Source: Trichothermofontia sichuanensis B231
Lineage (GTDB): Bacteria > Cyanobacteriota > Cyanobacteriia > B231
Direction: 5' to 3'
DNA: 64,000 nt
NCBI RefSeq assembly: GCF_026240635.1
Contig: NZ_CP110848.1
Coordinates: forward strand, 2,358,501-2,422,500
Every line of letters begins with the position of its first letter. Position 1 is the first letter of the stretch. A model generated the notes under the pieces. That model was not told where the DNA came from. It searched no databases and saw only the letters and a list, made by a program, of their open reading frames with translations. The translations under genes were made by a program, and so were the position numbers. This document shows, piece after piece, positions 18,340-27,193 of the stretch.

Positions 18340-19197
18340 CTATTTGATTACATCCGGCTCGTAGGTGGTGGGAATATATTGCACACTGGGCCGCCGATTC
18401 CCTGGTTGAGGATAGAGATCCATCAGGTTATAAATACTGCGGGGGAGGCCCGTCGTCACCGGTAACCCCATTGCCAAGGCCTTTTCTGCTGGAATTGGAC
18501 AATCGTGGGTAATCTTGCCCGTGGTCAGTTCTTCAATCACCCCGTCGATTTTATCTAAAGGAATCTTCCGGCGTGGGATTTCATCCATTAATAACGTGCG
18601 CACAAATGCCTGGACTTGCTGGATGGCCTTCTGGGCAATGTCAGCCATGATCAGGGTTTGATCATCAATGTCACTGATCGGTTTGTCTGCAACCACCTTG
18701 AGAATACTGGCGGCAGGAAAATTGCCTAATTGGGGATCAACGGGACCCAGAACCGCATTTTCATCCATAATGATTTCGTCGGCTGCCAACGCCAACAGCG
18801 TGCCGCCGCTCATGGCGTAATGGGGTACAAATACGGTTACCTTGGAGGGATGACGAATCAAGGCTCGTGCAATTTGTTCGGTGGCTAAAACCAGGCCGCC
18901 GGGTGTATGCAGGATCAGGTCGATCGGGACTTCCGGGGGGGTCAGACGAATGGCCCGGAGAATCTGCTCGGAATCCTCAATACTGATAAAGCGGGAGAGG
19001 GGAACCCCCAGCAGGCTAATCAACTCTTGGCGATGGATCAGCAAAATCACGCGGCTACCGCGTTGCTTTTCAAACTCGCGGATGGCCTGGTAGCGCAGAA
19101 ACTCAATCCCCTGACGCTGTAACACTGGTTGCAGCACAATTAAGATCACAAAAATCCAGAAGACAATCCAGAACACATCCACAAGGCTGAAACTCAT
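18340..19197 (-). CDS. Membrane-anchored Clp-fold serine protease (SDH_sah type)
   Basis: A 285-residue protein starting at MSFSLVDVFW. A single N-terminal transmembrane helix (residues 5-25) is followed by a ClpP/SppA-like crotonase-fold domain. Visible elements are VPIDLILHTPGGLVLATEQI and HYAMSGGTLLALAADEI, where the Ser of MSGG is the expected nucleophile, plus MDENAVLGPVDPQLG. This matches the serine dehydrogenase proteinase family, a membrane group related to SppA. Longer starts exist but the upstream sequence is not hydrophobic and looks non-coding. It follows the SpoIIE-type phosphatase gene by 17 bp and is probably co-transcribed with it. Confidence 0.85.
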   Translation of the reverse strand: MSFSLVDVFWIVFWIFVILIVLQPVLQRQGIEFLRYQAIREFEKQRGSRVILLIHRQELISLLGVPLSRFISIEDSEQILRAIRLTPPEVPIDLILHTPGGLVLATEQIARALIRHPSKVTVFVPHYAMSGGTLLALAADEIIMDENAVLGPVDPQLGNFPAASILKVVADKPISDIDDQTLIMADIAQKAIQQVQAFVRTLLMDEIPRRKIPLDKIDGVIEELTTGKITHDCPIPAEKALAMGLPVTTGLPRSIYNLMDLYPQPGNRRPSVQYIPTTYEPDVIK

Positions 19198-19213
19198 GCC
19201 CGTTTCCTCTCGC

Positions 19214-20869
19214 CTATTCCTGAGATACTGTGGGTGACCATTGCACCCCCAACATTGTAATGTCATCAAATTGATCGGCATCAGCAATGTGGTTACGCAG
19301 ACGGGTGACGATGCGATCGAGAATCCGACCAACGGGGGCATAGCCCTCTTCGATGACGTTAAACAGGCGCTTTTCTGAGAAGAGTTGGCCATCAGGGGTA
19401 CGGGCATCCGTGACACCATCGGTATAGGCGATCAACGTATCCCCCGGCTCCAATTGAATGCCTTCGATCTTAAATTTGGCGTTAGCAATCATCCCTACGG
19501 CTGGCCCGGTACGCTTGAGCCGACATTTGATTATGCCATCGCGACCCACAATCACTGGGGGTTCGTGGCCGCCGTTGATGTATTTCATAATGCCAGTGGC
19601 GGGGTCCAGGACGGCGAAAAAGGTGGTCGCGAACATATTGGTTTCGCTGTGGGTGGTGGCGATGTAGTTATTGGTCAGACTAATCCCTTTGGTCAGGGCC
19701 GTTTCTGCGATCGAGGGGGAGGCCCGTTGCCGCCGCCGTCGCTGGACCCCCTCGGTTAAGGGTTTATCATCGGCATAGTAGATCACATCATCCCAGGTAA
19801 TCGAGGTATTGGTTTCGGTGAACGATCGAATCAAACTACGAAAGAGGGCCATAAATAAGGCGGCCCCCACGCCCTTATCGCACACATCGGCAATCACAAA
19901 TCCCGCCCAACCGTGAATTAAGGGGAAGGTATCATAGAAATCCCCAGCCACTTCCCGGGCGGGCGAAAAATGAAAGGCTACTTCCCAGTCGGGTAGGTTA
20001 GGCAGAATTTTGGGGAAGAAGTCGGCTTGAATCTGACGACCAATGTGGACATCGCGCTCGTACTTTTCCGTTTCCCGGAGGGCCTCTTGCGCCTTTTTGC
20101 GAGCGGTAATATCCTCACAAATACCGAGAATCCCGGCCACATTCCCCCAGCGATCGTGAAAGGGAATTTTGCTGGTGGTGTAGGCATGGCGACCATCCGG
20201 CTGGTCCAGTTCCTCGGCGATCGAACAGTGGGGGGTATCGGCCAGCATCACCTGTTGATCCCGTTCCTGAAACAGGTGGGCAATCTCTGCCGATAGACAC
20301 AAATCGTAATCGGTCTTGCCCACCAGATCAGCAGGAGAAGCCAGGTGCAGGATCTCGGCATTATTCTGGTTGCACCCCAAGTACACTGAGTGCCGATCTT
20401 TCCAAAAAACCGCTAGGGGGAGGTTGTCAATCAGGTGTTGAAAAAGTTGTTGGGTTTGCCAGGCCTGTTCGCTGGCTGCCTGTTGGGCTGCAAGCTTACT
20501 CAGGCGAAAACGGAGGCGGGTTTGCAAGGCGGGTGTCGCGATCGCCTCGCTTAGGTAATCTACCACCTGGGGATATTCCGCCCAGTTGCGATCGGGGACA
20601 GCCTCGGCTGTGGCCAGCAAGAGGACGGGGGTGACGGCCAGTTCTGGACGGTCCTGGAGTTGGGTCAGTAGGGCTAGGGCCAATTCAGTCTGGTGGGCGA
20701 GGGGCAACAGCACCGGGCGCAGGGGATGGGCCTGAATTTCAGTCAGGGCTGCGGCCAAGTCTGCGACGGCGATCGCGGTGTACCCCCACTCAGCTAAGCA
20801 TTGCCCAAGCTGAGTACGAGTCGGTTCATACGCATCGACAATGAGCAAGGAATCGATCAAAACAGTCAT
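19214..20869 (-). CDS. SpoIIE-type PP2C phosphatase with degenerate receiver and PAS domain
   Basis: This protein likely dephosphorylates STAS-domain partner proteins. From the ATG at 20869 it has 551 residues. The N terminus resembles a receiver (LLIVDAYEPTRTQL), but the position of the phosphoacceptor Asp is Pro56 (PVLLPLAHQ). A PAS domain follows (LFQHLIDNLPLAVFWKDRHSV to GICEDITARKKAQEAL, about residues 145-270). The C-terminal SpoIIE/PP2C domain has AREVAGDFYDTF and VIADVCDKGVGAALFM, including the metal-binding Asp residues, and GDTLIAYTDGVTDA. It lies downstream of an RsbW-like ATPase and two STAS genes, so all parts of a partner-switching module are present. Confidence 0.92.
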   Translation of the reverse strand: MTVLIDSLLIVDAYEPTRTQLGQCLAEWGYTAIAVADLAAALTEIQAHPLRPVLLPLAHQTELALALLTQLQDRPELAVTPVLLLATAEAVPDRNWAEYPQVVDYLSEAIATPALQTRLRFRLSKLAAQQAASEQAWQTQQLFQHLIDNLPLAVFWKDRHSVYLGCNQNNAEILHLASPADLVGKTDYDLCLSAEIAHLFQERDQQVMLADTPHCSIAEELDQPDGRHAYTTSKIPFHDRWGNVAGILGICEDITARKKAQEALRETEKYERDVHIGRQIQADFFPKILPNLPDWEVAFHFSPAREVAGDFYDTFPLIHGWAGFVIADVCDKGVGAALFMALFRSLIRSFTETNTSITWDDVIYYADDKPLTEGVQRRRRQRASPSIAETALTKGISLTNNYIATTHSETNMFATTFFAVLDPATGIMKYINGGHEPPVIVGRDGIIKCRLKRTGPAVGMIANAKFKIEGIQLEPGDTLIAYTDGVTDARTPDGQLFSEKRLFNVIEEGYAPVGRILDRIVTRLRNHIADADQFDDITMLGVQWSPTVSQE

Positions 20870-21018
20870 GACAGCCTGTGGGTGTAGGGAACGATCAACC
20901 AGGAAAGGGTCTAGAAGGCAGCAATGGCTATCTCTGGTACTAGATGGGTGCAGGGTGGGCATCCTGGCCAAGCCGATACCACCCTCATACACGAACCATT
21001 CGGGATGGCGATAGCCGA

Positions 21019-21450
21019 TTAGGCGGCGGGTGGACTTTTGTATACCACGAAGATATTGCGGTTTTTGTCGCCTAGCCGTTGGTATTGAAACTGATCCACT
21101 CCCTGCACAGCTAAATAGACGCCTAGGCCACCGATCGGGCGTTCTGCCAAGGGTTGGTTGAAGTCATCGGCATCGGGTAGTTCCTGTTGGGTGGGGTCGA
21201 ACTTGGGGGCCGTATCTTCCAACGTCACGGTGAGGGCCTGATCATCCATCTCGGTCTGCACGACGATCGTCCGCTCAGCATCCCCCCCCTGATAACCATA
21301 GACAATAATATTGGTCGCAATCTCATCAACGGCCAGCCGCAGGTTATAGGTAGGCTTTTTCTCCAAACCAGCGGCTTTAGCGGCGGCCATCACATAACTC
21401 GCGATCGCACTCAGCGAGTCTAGAACACCAGGGACTAATAAAGGTTCCAT
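21019..21450 (-). CDS. RsbW-like anti-sigma factor / serine kinase (HATPase)
   Basis: A GHKL-type ATPase of the anti-sigma-regulatory kinase class, expected to bind and phosphorylate a STAS protein. Starting at MEPLLVPG gives 143 residues. An ATG 4 codons upstream (21462) lies inside the MITE-like element at 21454-21559 and is less likely, though in frame. The N box is NLRLAVDEIATNIIVYGY, followed by a typical VTLEDTAPKFDP segment (G1 box equivalent) and the ERPIGGLGVYLAVQ loop. It is placed between a STAS gene and a PP2C gene on the minus strand, as expected for a switch. Confidence 0.9.
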   Translation of the reverse strand: MEPLLVPGVLDSLSAIASYVMAAAKAAGLEKKPTYNLRLAVDEIATNIIVYGYQGGDAERTIVVQTEMDDQALTVTLEDTAPKFDPTQQELPDADDFNQPLAERPIGGLGVYLAVQGVDQFQYQRLGDKNRNIFVVYKSPPAA

Positions 21451-21453
21451 TGC

Positions 21454-21559
21454 TATAGTCATTACAATTTAGGCTGAAACAGCACCCTCACCCCCAACCC
21501 CTCTCCCGCTCTGAGAGAGGGGGGTAAAAACTGTATCGTTCTTATTTGGATTGACCATA
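21454..21559. repeat. MITE-like element, about 107 bp, copy 1
   Basis: It begins TATAGTCATTACAATTTAGG and ends CTTATTTGGATTGACCATA. The two ends are imperfect inverted repeats of about 29 bp, and the centre is a C-run/G-run hairpin. The copy lies between an RsbW-like gene and a STAS gene and supplies an in-frame ATG to the former. Confidence 0.8.
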
Positions 21560-21642
21560 CCTGTTGATGGGCCAGCCAGTAACCATAGCATCTGTGCAGC
21601 AATGGGTTGACAGTACCCATACTCCTAGCCGCGATCGTCGGT

Positions 21643-21963
21643 TTAATCGTCGTAGGTGTCTACCATGTAAACGCTTTGATCAAAGCCGGTTTTTTCGATC
21701 GTTTCCTTGACGAGTTCCTGGGTACCCACCAGATAAATATCGGTATCAGCCCCCATCTTCTGTTTGGCGAAGATCAACACCCGCAAGCCCGCACTAGCCA
21801 TATATTCCAGATCCTGCATCATCAGGACGAGCTTCTTCGCACCCTGGCTGGCGGCTTGCTCAACTTCGGCTTTGAACTGGGGGGCAGAGCTGGCGTCCAA
21901 TTCGCCGCTCAGGGTAATGGTGGCGGTGTCGCCTGCGGTGGTAATTGTCGTGCTGAAAGCCAT
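21643..21963 (-). CDS. STAS-domain anti-sigma factor antagonist
   Basis: A single-domain 106-residue STAS protein of the SpoIIAA/RsbV type. The characteristic loop is YMASAGLRVL, with Ser57 in the position of the phosphorylated serine of SpoIIAA. The N-terminal beta strands (TATITLSGELDASS) and helix 1 fit the fold. It should be phosphorylated by an RsbW-like kinase and dephosphorylated by a PP2C phosphatase, both encoded next to it. The next gene upstream is glgX. Confidence 0.93.
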   Translation of the reverse strand: MAFSTTITTAGDTATITLSGELDASSAPQFKAEVEQAASQGAKKLVLMMQDLEYMASAGLRVLIFAKQKMGADTDIYLVGTQELVKETIEKTGFDQSVYMVDTYDD

Positions 21964-22030
21964 ACGATTATCCTTGTGTGGTAGGTGTAATGTGTGGTAG
22001 GTGTGAAAGGGAAGAGTATCCTGGAGAGGG

Positions 22031-24148
22031 TTAGCGCCCGATAAGAATGGTGACGGAGCGATCGCCCAATAACAAACCCTTTTGGTCAGCTAGGGGAGGT
22101 TCCTGACCGGGTTTGCAGCTATCGCCGGGGGCGGCGACGCCCGTGTTGGCAAAGACGTGCCACTGGAGGCCGACGGGAAGCCGGGGTAGCTCAAACCAAA
22201 GCGCTTCCCAGTACATATTCATGGCAACGTAGATAAAGTCATCCGGGGTACTGCCGTTTTTGGCGTGTTTGCCACAGAGCATGAAGGCAAGGGTGCGGCT
22301 GCTGGCAGACCAGTCTGCGTGCCAAGCCTGGGTGCCGTGCCAACTGATGTCGGGGTAACCACTGCCCATGTAGTCGTGGTTGCGGAAGTGCTCCCGATGC
22401 CGCAGGACGGGATGGGCACGCCGGAAGGCAATACAGTGCTTGACGAACTGGAATAGGTCGGCGTTTTTCTGCAAAAGGTTCCAGTCGAGCCAGTTCAGTT
22501 CATTGTCGTGGCAGTAGGTATTGTTATTACCGTATTGGGTGCGCCCCACTTCGTCACCCATCAGGATCATCGGCACTCCCTGGCTGACCAGGAGCATGGC
22601 GATCGCATTACGCATCTGCCGTTGGCGTAGGGCAATAATGCCGGGATCATCCGTTTCGCCTTCAACACCGCAGTTCCAGCTTTCGTTGTCGTTGGAGCCG
22701 TCGTTGTTATTCTCGCCGTTAGCCTCGTTATGCTTGACGTTATAACTCACCAGGTCATAAAGGGTGAAGCCGTCGTGGGCAGTGATGAAGTTGATCGAGG
22801 TGGCGGGGCCACGACCGGCTCTGGCATACAAATCCGGTGAGCCTTGCAGCCGTTGGGCCATGTCCCCGACCATACCGCCATCGCCCTTAAGGAAACGCCG
22901 CACGGTATCGCGGTATTTCCCGTTCCACTCGGCCCAACGCCCAAAGGCCGGAAAGGTGCCGACTTGATAGAGGCCCCCGGCATCCCAGGCTTCGGCAATT
23001 AATTTACAGTGGGCCAGGATCGGGTCAAAAGCGAGGGATTCCAACAGGGGCGGGTTGGCCAGGGGCGCACCCCAGGGGTCCCGACCCAGGATGGACGCCA
23101 GATCAAACCGGAAGCCATCAATGTGGTACTCCGCCGCCCAATAGCGCAGACAGTCCAGGACGATATTGCGAACGATCGGATTATTGCAGTTCAACGTGTT
23201 GCCGCAACCGCTGAAGTTGAAGTAATACCCCTCTGGGGTCAGCATATAGTAGGTCTTGTTATCAATTCCCCGAAAGGAGATGACTGGACCCTTTTCATTG
23301 CCTTCGGCGGTATGGTTGAAAACAACATCTAGGATGACTTCAATGCCGTGTTTGTGCAATTGTTTGATGAGGTTTTTGACTTCATCGACCTGCATCCCAA
23401 ATTTGCCGGTGGCGGCATACCCAGCTTTGGGGGCAAAAAAGCCAACGGTGCTGTAGCCCCAATAGTTATAGAGGGTTTCCCCCGTAACAGGACTGGGCCG
23501 TGAGTTTTCAAATTCGTCGAACTCGTAAATGGGCATGAGTTCGATCGAGGTAATCCCCAATTCCTTTAGGTAAGGAATTTTCTCGATAATGCCCGCAAAG
23601 GTCCCCGGATGTTTGACGCCCGCTGAGGGATGGCGGGTGAAACTGCGCACGTGCATTTCGTAAATGATCTGATCCTCGGGCGGAATTTCCAGGGGACGAT
23701 CGTTCTCCCAGTCAAAATCATCAAAGGCCAAGCGGGCACGGTGCGGGTAGGGATCATCCCAGTTGGGCGTTTTCCCCCACACATCTCGCCCCCCAATGAC
23801 CTTGGCATAGGGGTCCATGACGATCTGGCTGGGGTTGCACCAGTGGCCAGCGGGGGGATCGTAGGGACCGTCAATCCGGTAGCCGTATTCAATGTTTTCG
23901 TAGTCCAGGCCAAAGACGATCATGGCAAAGACATTGCCAATGCGAAACTCGTCGGGAAAGGGAATTTCGGCCATTGGCTGGAGGGCGTGGCGCTCGAACA
24001 GGACCAGGATGCAACCGGTAGCCACGCTGGAAAAAATTGAGAAGTTCACACCTCCCGGTACTAGGGTGGCGCCAAATGGTAAAGGACGCCCAACCCGCAG
24101 TTTAAATTGACCGTGCTGGTGTGTGGGATGAATATCGACCCGTTCCAT
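22031..24148 (-). CDS. glgX: Glycogen debranching enzyme GlgX (isoamylase type)
   Basis: This is a 705-residue GH13 isoamylase-type enzyme that hydrolyses alpha-1,6 branches of glycogen. An N-terminal CBM48 (GVNFSIFSSVATGCILVLFE) is followed by the (beta/alpha)8 barrel. Visible catalytic regions are DVVFNHTAEGNEKGP, DGFRFDLASILGRD (nucleophile Asp), LIAEAWDAGGLYQVG (acid Glu) and NFITAHDGFTLYDLVSYN (transition-state Asp), then VPMILMGDEVGRTQ. It is located between two STAS-domain genes (68 bp after one stop, 28 bp before the other start), all on the minus strand. This gives an unusual gene order of STAS-glgX-STAS-RsbW-PP2C. The partial branching enzyme glgB at the window end is separate. Confidence 0.96.
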   Translation of the reverse strand: MERVDIHPTHQHGQFKLRVGRPLPFGATLVPGGVNFSIFSSVATGCILVLFERHALQPMAEIPFPDEFRIGNVFAMIVFGLDYENIEYGYRIDGPYDPPAGHWCNPSQIVMDPYAKVIGGRDVWGKTPNWDDPYPHRARLAFDDFDWENDRPLEIPPEDQIIYEMHVRSFTRHPSAGVKHPGTFAGIIEKIPYLKELGITSIELMPIYEFDEFENSRPSPVTGETLYNYWGYSTVGFFAPKAGYAATGKFGMQVDEVKNLIKQLHKHGIEVILDVVFNHTAEGNEKGPVISFRGIDNKTYYMLTPEGYYFNFSGCGNTLNCNNPIVRNIVLDCLRYWAAEYHIDGFRFDLASILGRDPWGAPLANPPLLESLAFDPILAHCKLIAEAWDAGGLYQVGTFPAFGRWAEWNGKYRDTVRRFLKGDGGMVGDMAQRLQGSPDLYARAGRGPATSINFITAHDGFTLYDLVSYNVKHNEANGENNNDGSNDNESWNCGVEGETDDPGIIALRQRQMRNAIAMLLVSQGVPMILMGDEVGRTQYGNNNTYCHDNELNWLDWNLLQKNADLFQFVKHCIAFRRAHPVLRHREHFRNHDYMGSGYPDISWHGTQAWHADWSASSRTLAFMLCGKHAKNGSTPDDFIYVAMNMYWEALWFELPRLPVGLQWHVFANTGVAAPGDSCKPGQEPPLADQKGLLLGDRSVTILIGR

Positions 24149-24175
24149 TGGTTGTGTATTCCTTAGGGCGATGGC

Positions 24176-24508
24176 TTACTGCAAGGCGGCTATCCCGGCG
24201 TCTACGGTGTCACAGGTGGTGAAGAAGTCCAGAAAACCCGTGATTGACATGGTGTCTAGGATCTCTTCCGAGAGGCCCACTAGTACGAGCTTCCCATCAA
24301 CGCTGGTGGCTTTGCGGTATAGGGATAGCAACATGCGCAGACCGGCGCTGGACATGTAGGGAACGTGGGTCATGTCTAAGAGGATTTTGCTGCCGGTTTG
24401 GGCAAGGGGGAGGATTTGTTCCTGGAGGCTGGCGGCGGTGCTGCCATCGACGTCACCGCTGATGGCGGCAATGGTGATGCCTTGGGTTGCTTTGATGGTG
24501 ATATCCAT
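24176..24508 (-). CDS. STAS-domain anti-sigma factor antagonist
   Basis: A second single-domain STAS protein (110 residues), with the signature PYMSSAGLRMLLSLYRK. Ser54 occupies the phosphoserine position. It is clearly a paralogue of the STAS protein at 21.6-22.0 kb but diverged, with a different C terminus (SITGFLDFFTTCDTVDAGI). It starts at the ATG of MDITIKATQG and ends 28 bp before the glgX start, so it is likely in the same transcript. Confidence 0.93.
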   Translation of the reverse strand: MDITIKATQGITIAAISGDVDGSTAASLQEQILPLAQTGSKILLDMTHVPYMSSAGLRMLLSLYRKATSVDGKLVLVGLSEEILDTMSITGFLDFFTTCDTVDAGIAALQ

Positions 24509-24643
24509 TGTGATCTTTCCTTAGCCAATGCGATCGTCTTTGGGGGCTGGATGGTTATTGAGTGGGGGGAGGGCGAACCACGAAGACACCAAGGGCACTA
24601 AGGAAACAGGAAGGGCTGGTATCTAGGGGGTTCGGGTAGGGGG

Positions 24644-26464
24644 TTATACGGGGATGATCTGTACCTTGACGCGGAGGGCACGATCGCTAGTGGGCAGGTT
24701 GATGGTTAAGGCAGTGGCATCAAAGTCACTGTACAGTTCGTCGTCGATCCAGCAGTGGCCGATTTTGATGCTACCGGCGGGCAGGATGTCGGGGGAGACG
24801 CGCAGGATGCGATCGCGTTGGAAGCCGTCGGGCCGGGGTTTGAAGTAAAAGTCCATGGGCTGTTTATGGATCAGCAGGTTGCTGTAGACGGCGGCGAGGT
24901 AGCAGAGTTCGGTGGAGTGGTAACCGCTCATGGAGTGGCTGCCTTTGCCGCGTTCGTTCCCGCCTGCCAGGTAGGGCAGGCCGTTGGCTAGGACGTTGAA
25001 GTAAACGCCCCCATCGGCGGTGTCCAAAAACCAGGCGTTGTAGAAGGCGGCGGCTTCGCGGGCGAGGCGCAGGTAGTCGCTGTTGCCTAGGACGCCCGTC
25101 AGGATGTAGTAGGCCAGAATGGATTGCTCCTGTTGCCACCAGGCTTTGCGATCGTGCCAGACGAAGCGATGGTGTTTCTGGCCAGGTTCTAATAACCGTT
25201 CTACGACGTCGTACCAGCCGCCTCGCTGTTGATCGCTGCCGACGGCGGGCATGATCTGGGCAATTTTTTCCGCTAGGGCCACGTATTTATCTTTGGCCAT
25301 GAGGCTGTTCATGCGCATCAGGTTCCAGGCGATTTTGAGGTTGTGGCCGACGACGGCGCGGTTTTGCTGCCAACCCCAGGTGGTATCGTGGGACCAGTCT
25401 TCGTAGAAGCGCTCCTGGACGAAGGGGCTGTGTTCGTAGTCGGGGAAACGGGCCGCGATCGTGTCGAAGGTGTATTCGAGCATCTTGGCGTATTTCTCTT
25501 CCCCAGTGGCCAGCCAGAGGTTGATCAAATAGGCGGGGGCATGGTCACCGACGGAGTTCCAGTTTTTGCGGCCCTTGTTGTTGCCTAGGGAATCGCTGCG
25601 GGGATCAAGGGTGACGGGATCCAGGTGGGAAAAGTAGCCGCCGTATTCGCTTTTGTCTAGGAAAAAGTCGTCAAACAGTTTAATCGTCAGTTCGGCATCG
25701 CTGAGAATGCGCGGATCACCCGTAATGCGATAGGTTTGGATCGGACCGGCTAGGGCGTAAATTTGTTCGTAGGCGGGGATGGCATCGTAGTCATCCCCAA
25801 ATTCCGAGGCGAAGATTTTTTGTTCACGATCGCCCTTGACATCAATACCGTGGTACCAGTAGACAATGCCTTCGTCTAAATCGACAAAGCGCATGTGGGC
25901 ACGCAGATACTCGGTCCCTTTCTCAGCGGCTTCCAGGAAGCGATCGTTCCCTGTCATTAAGTAGGCGGTCGCAAATCCATAGACCAGGCGGGAAATGGTA
26001 TCGGTTTCTTGCCGGAAATTATCCCGCAGTTTTTCCCCGGATAGGGTGAGGGAGGTGCGATATTCACGGTAATCAATTTCACCGCTGCCGAATTGAGCCT
26101 TGAGATAAAAATTCGCCAGCGATGCGACCTGATCAACCCACCAACTGGGTCGTTCAAAGACAAAATCTTTCTCAGTACGGCCCACAAACACAATCTGTTT
26201 GCACTCAAAAATATCGCTGTCAGGATAGAACACGCCATAGGCAAATAAGTAGCGACCGGGTACCAGCATCGATCGCATCGAACCCGTCGCATCGGGATAG
26301 GGTTCATCCAAATTTTGCGCCAATTTGGCAAAGGTCATCGGACTCAAGGCTAATTGAAATTCCCGGCCATCCGATGTTTTCAGGCCAAACTGGTCGCTGG
26401 CCGGATCAAATTGGGTCACGTAACCGGCGATCGTGTCAGAAAAGGGAAACTGAACCGTCGTCAT
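24644..26464 (-). CDS. AGE-fold (N-acylglucosamine 2-epimerase-like) protein
   Basis: A protein of 606 residues whose central and C-terminal part resembles the (alpha/alpha)6 barrel of the AGE / cellobiose epimerase superfamily. Recurring Trp/Tyr/His patterns are visible (EDWSHDTTWGWQQNRAVVGH, HDRKAWWQQEQSILAYYIL, AFYNAWFLDTADGGVYF). A distinct N-terminal region of about 140 residues (MTTVQFPFSDTIAGYVTQF to FECKQIVFVGRTE) looks like a beta-rich module and is not part of the barrel. The ATG at 26464 is chosen because GGAG lies 9 nt upstream. Its substrate is unknown. It is the last gene of a run that starts at the GMC oxidoreductase, but it could also belong with glgX downstream. Confidence 0.7.
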   Translation of the reverse strand: MTTVQFPFSDTIAGYVTQFDPASDQFGLKTSDGREFQLALSPMTFAKLAQNLDEPYPDATGSMRSMLVPGRYLFAYGVFYPDSDIFECKQIVFVGRTEKDFVFERPSWWVDQVASLANFYLKAQFGSGEIDYREYRTSLTLSGEKLRDNFRQETDTISRLVYGFATAYLMTGNDRFLEAAEKGTEYLRAHMRFVDLDEGIVYWYHGIDVKGDREQKIFASEFGDDYDAIPAYEQIYALAGPIQTYRITGDPRILSDAELTIKLFDDFFLDKSEYGGYFSHLDPVTLDPRSDSLGNNKGRKNWNSVGDHAPAYLINLWLATGEEKYAKMLEYTFDTIAARFPDYEHSPFVQERFYEDWSHDTTWGWQQNRAVVGHNLKIAWNLMRMNSLMAKDKYVALAEKIAQIMPAVGSDQQRGGWYDVVERLLEPGQKHHRFVWHDRKAWWQQEQSILAYYILTGVLGNSDYLRLAREAAAFYNAWFLDTADGGVYFNVLANGLPYLAGGNERGKGSHSMSGYHSTELCYLAAVYSNLLIHKQPMDFYFKPRPDGFQRDRILRVSPDILPAGSIKIGHCWIDDELYSDFDATALTINLPTSDRALRVKVQIIPV

Positions 26465-26606
26465 AGGGAAAGACTCCTGAGTAAATTGAGGGGAGACGGA
26501 TCGAGAAGCAGTATCTCTGTAAATGTTAGAGAAGGCGATTGCAGACCTTCCCAATTTGGATCGAACAACGGATAACTCAATACGGCTGACGTGTATTCGG
26601 TCTATC

Positions 26607-27047
26607 CTAAGCTTCCAAGGGAGGTGGATTCTCCTGGTCGGTAAAGCCTTGGCTGATTTCAACAATATTACCGTCTGGATCACTGATCCACACCGTGCGC
26701 CAACCCGGAATATAGTCATCAAAATTTAAGGGTCCCAGGGTGATTTTGGCATCTGCCCCCATTTCAGCCAGTTTGGCATCAACATCATCTACCTTAAAGG
26801 CCAATTGCCGCACCCCTGGATATTGGGGTCCATCGTTAATGGGTGGCGGCACCGGGGCTTCTTCCTTGGCCTGGAAGAGTTCAAAATAAAAGTTACTTCC
26901 CTGGAGCTTGATAAACACAATTTGGTCCCCATCGGGAAGGGGAGCCACTCGCGCCCGCTTGAAGTTGAAATACTTGGTGTAAAACCTTTCGGTCGCGATC
27001 GGATCTTTACAGGTAAGGGCAACTTGAGAAAACTCTAATGTGGCCAT
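26607..27047 (-). CDS. VOC family protein (glyoxalase/bleomycin resistance fold)
   Basis: A 146-residue vicinal-oxygen-chelate protein with two beta-alpha-beta-beta-beta modules. The N-terminal module begins LEFSQVALTCKDPIATERFY and the second has GVRQLAFKVDDVDAKLAEMGA, followed by VWISDPDGNIVEISQ, where the terminal Glu is the usual metal ligand. The start is the ATG (27047), about 10 nt after AAGGAG; a TTG two codons upstream is possible. Members act as glyoxalases, dioxygenases or isomerases; which one cannot be told. Upstream neighbours in the same orientation are PfpI- and SnoaL-like genes. Confidence 0.88.
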   Translation of the reverse strand: MATLEFSQVALTCKDPIATERFYTKYFNFKRARVAPLPDGDQIVFIKLQGSNFYFELFQAKEEAPVPPPINDGPQYPGVRQLAFKVDDVDAKLAEMGADAKITLGPLNFDDYIPGWRTVWISDPDGNIVEISQGFTDQENPPPLEA

Positions 27048-27193
27048 TGACAATCGGCTCCTTCTATCAACAAGTCTAGAAAATGCAGAAAAACCGGTCC
27101 CAAAATAAATGCAGAAAAACTAAATAGTGCAGGCAACGCGATCGCGATCGTCATCGCACCTGATGATGAATCAGGTCATGTAATCGACAGTGA

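Noticed and set aside
24577-24605. Short sequence similar to the CTTAGTGTC/TTGGTGGTT pattern near 28.5 kb
   Set aside because: This kind of short repeat is common in many genomes and no structure could be supported here.
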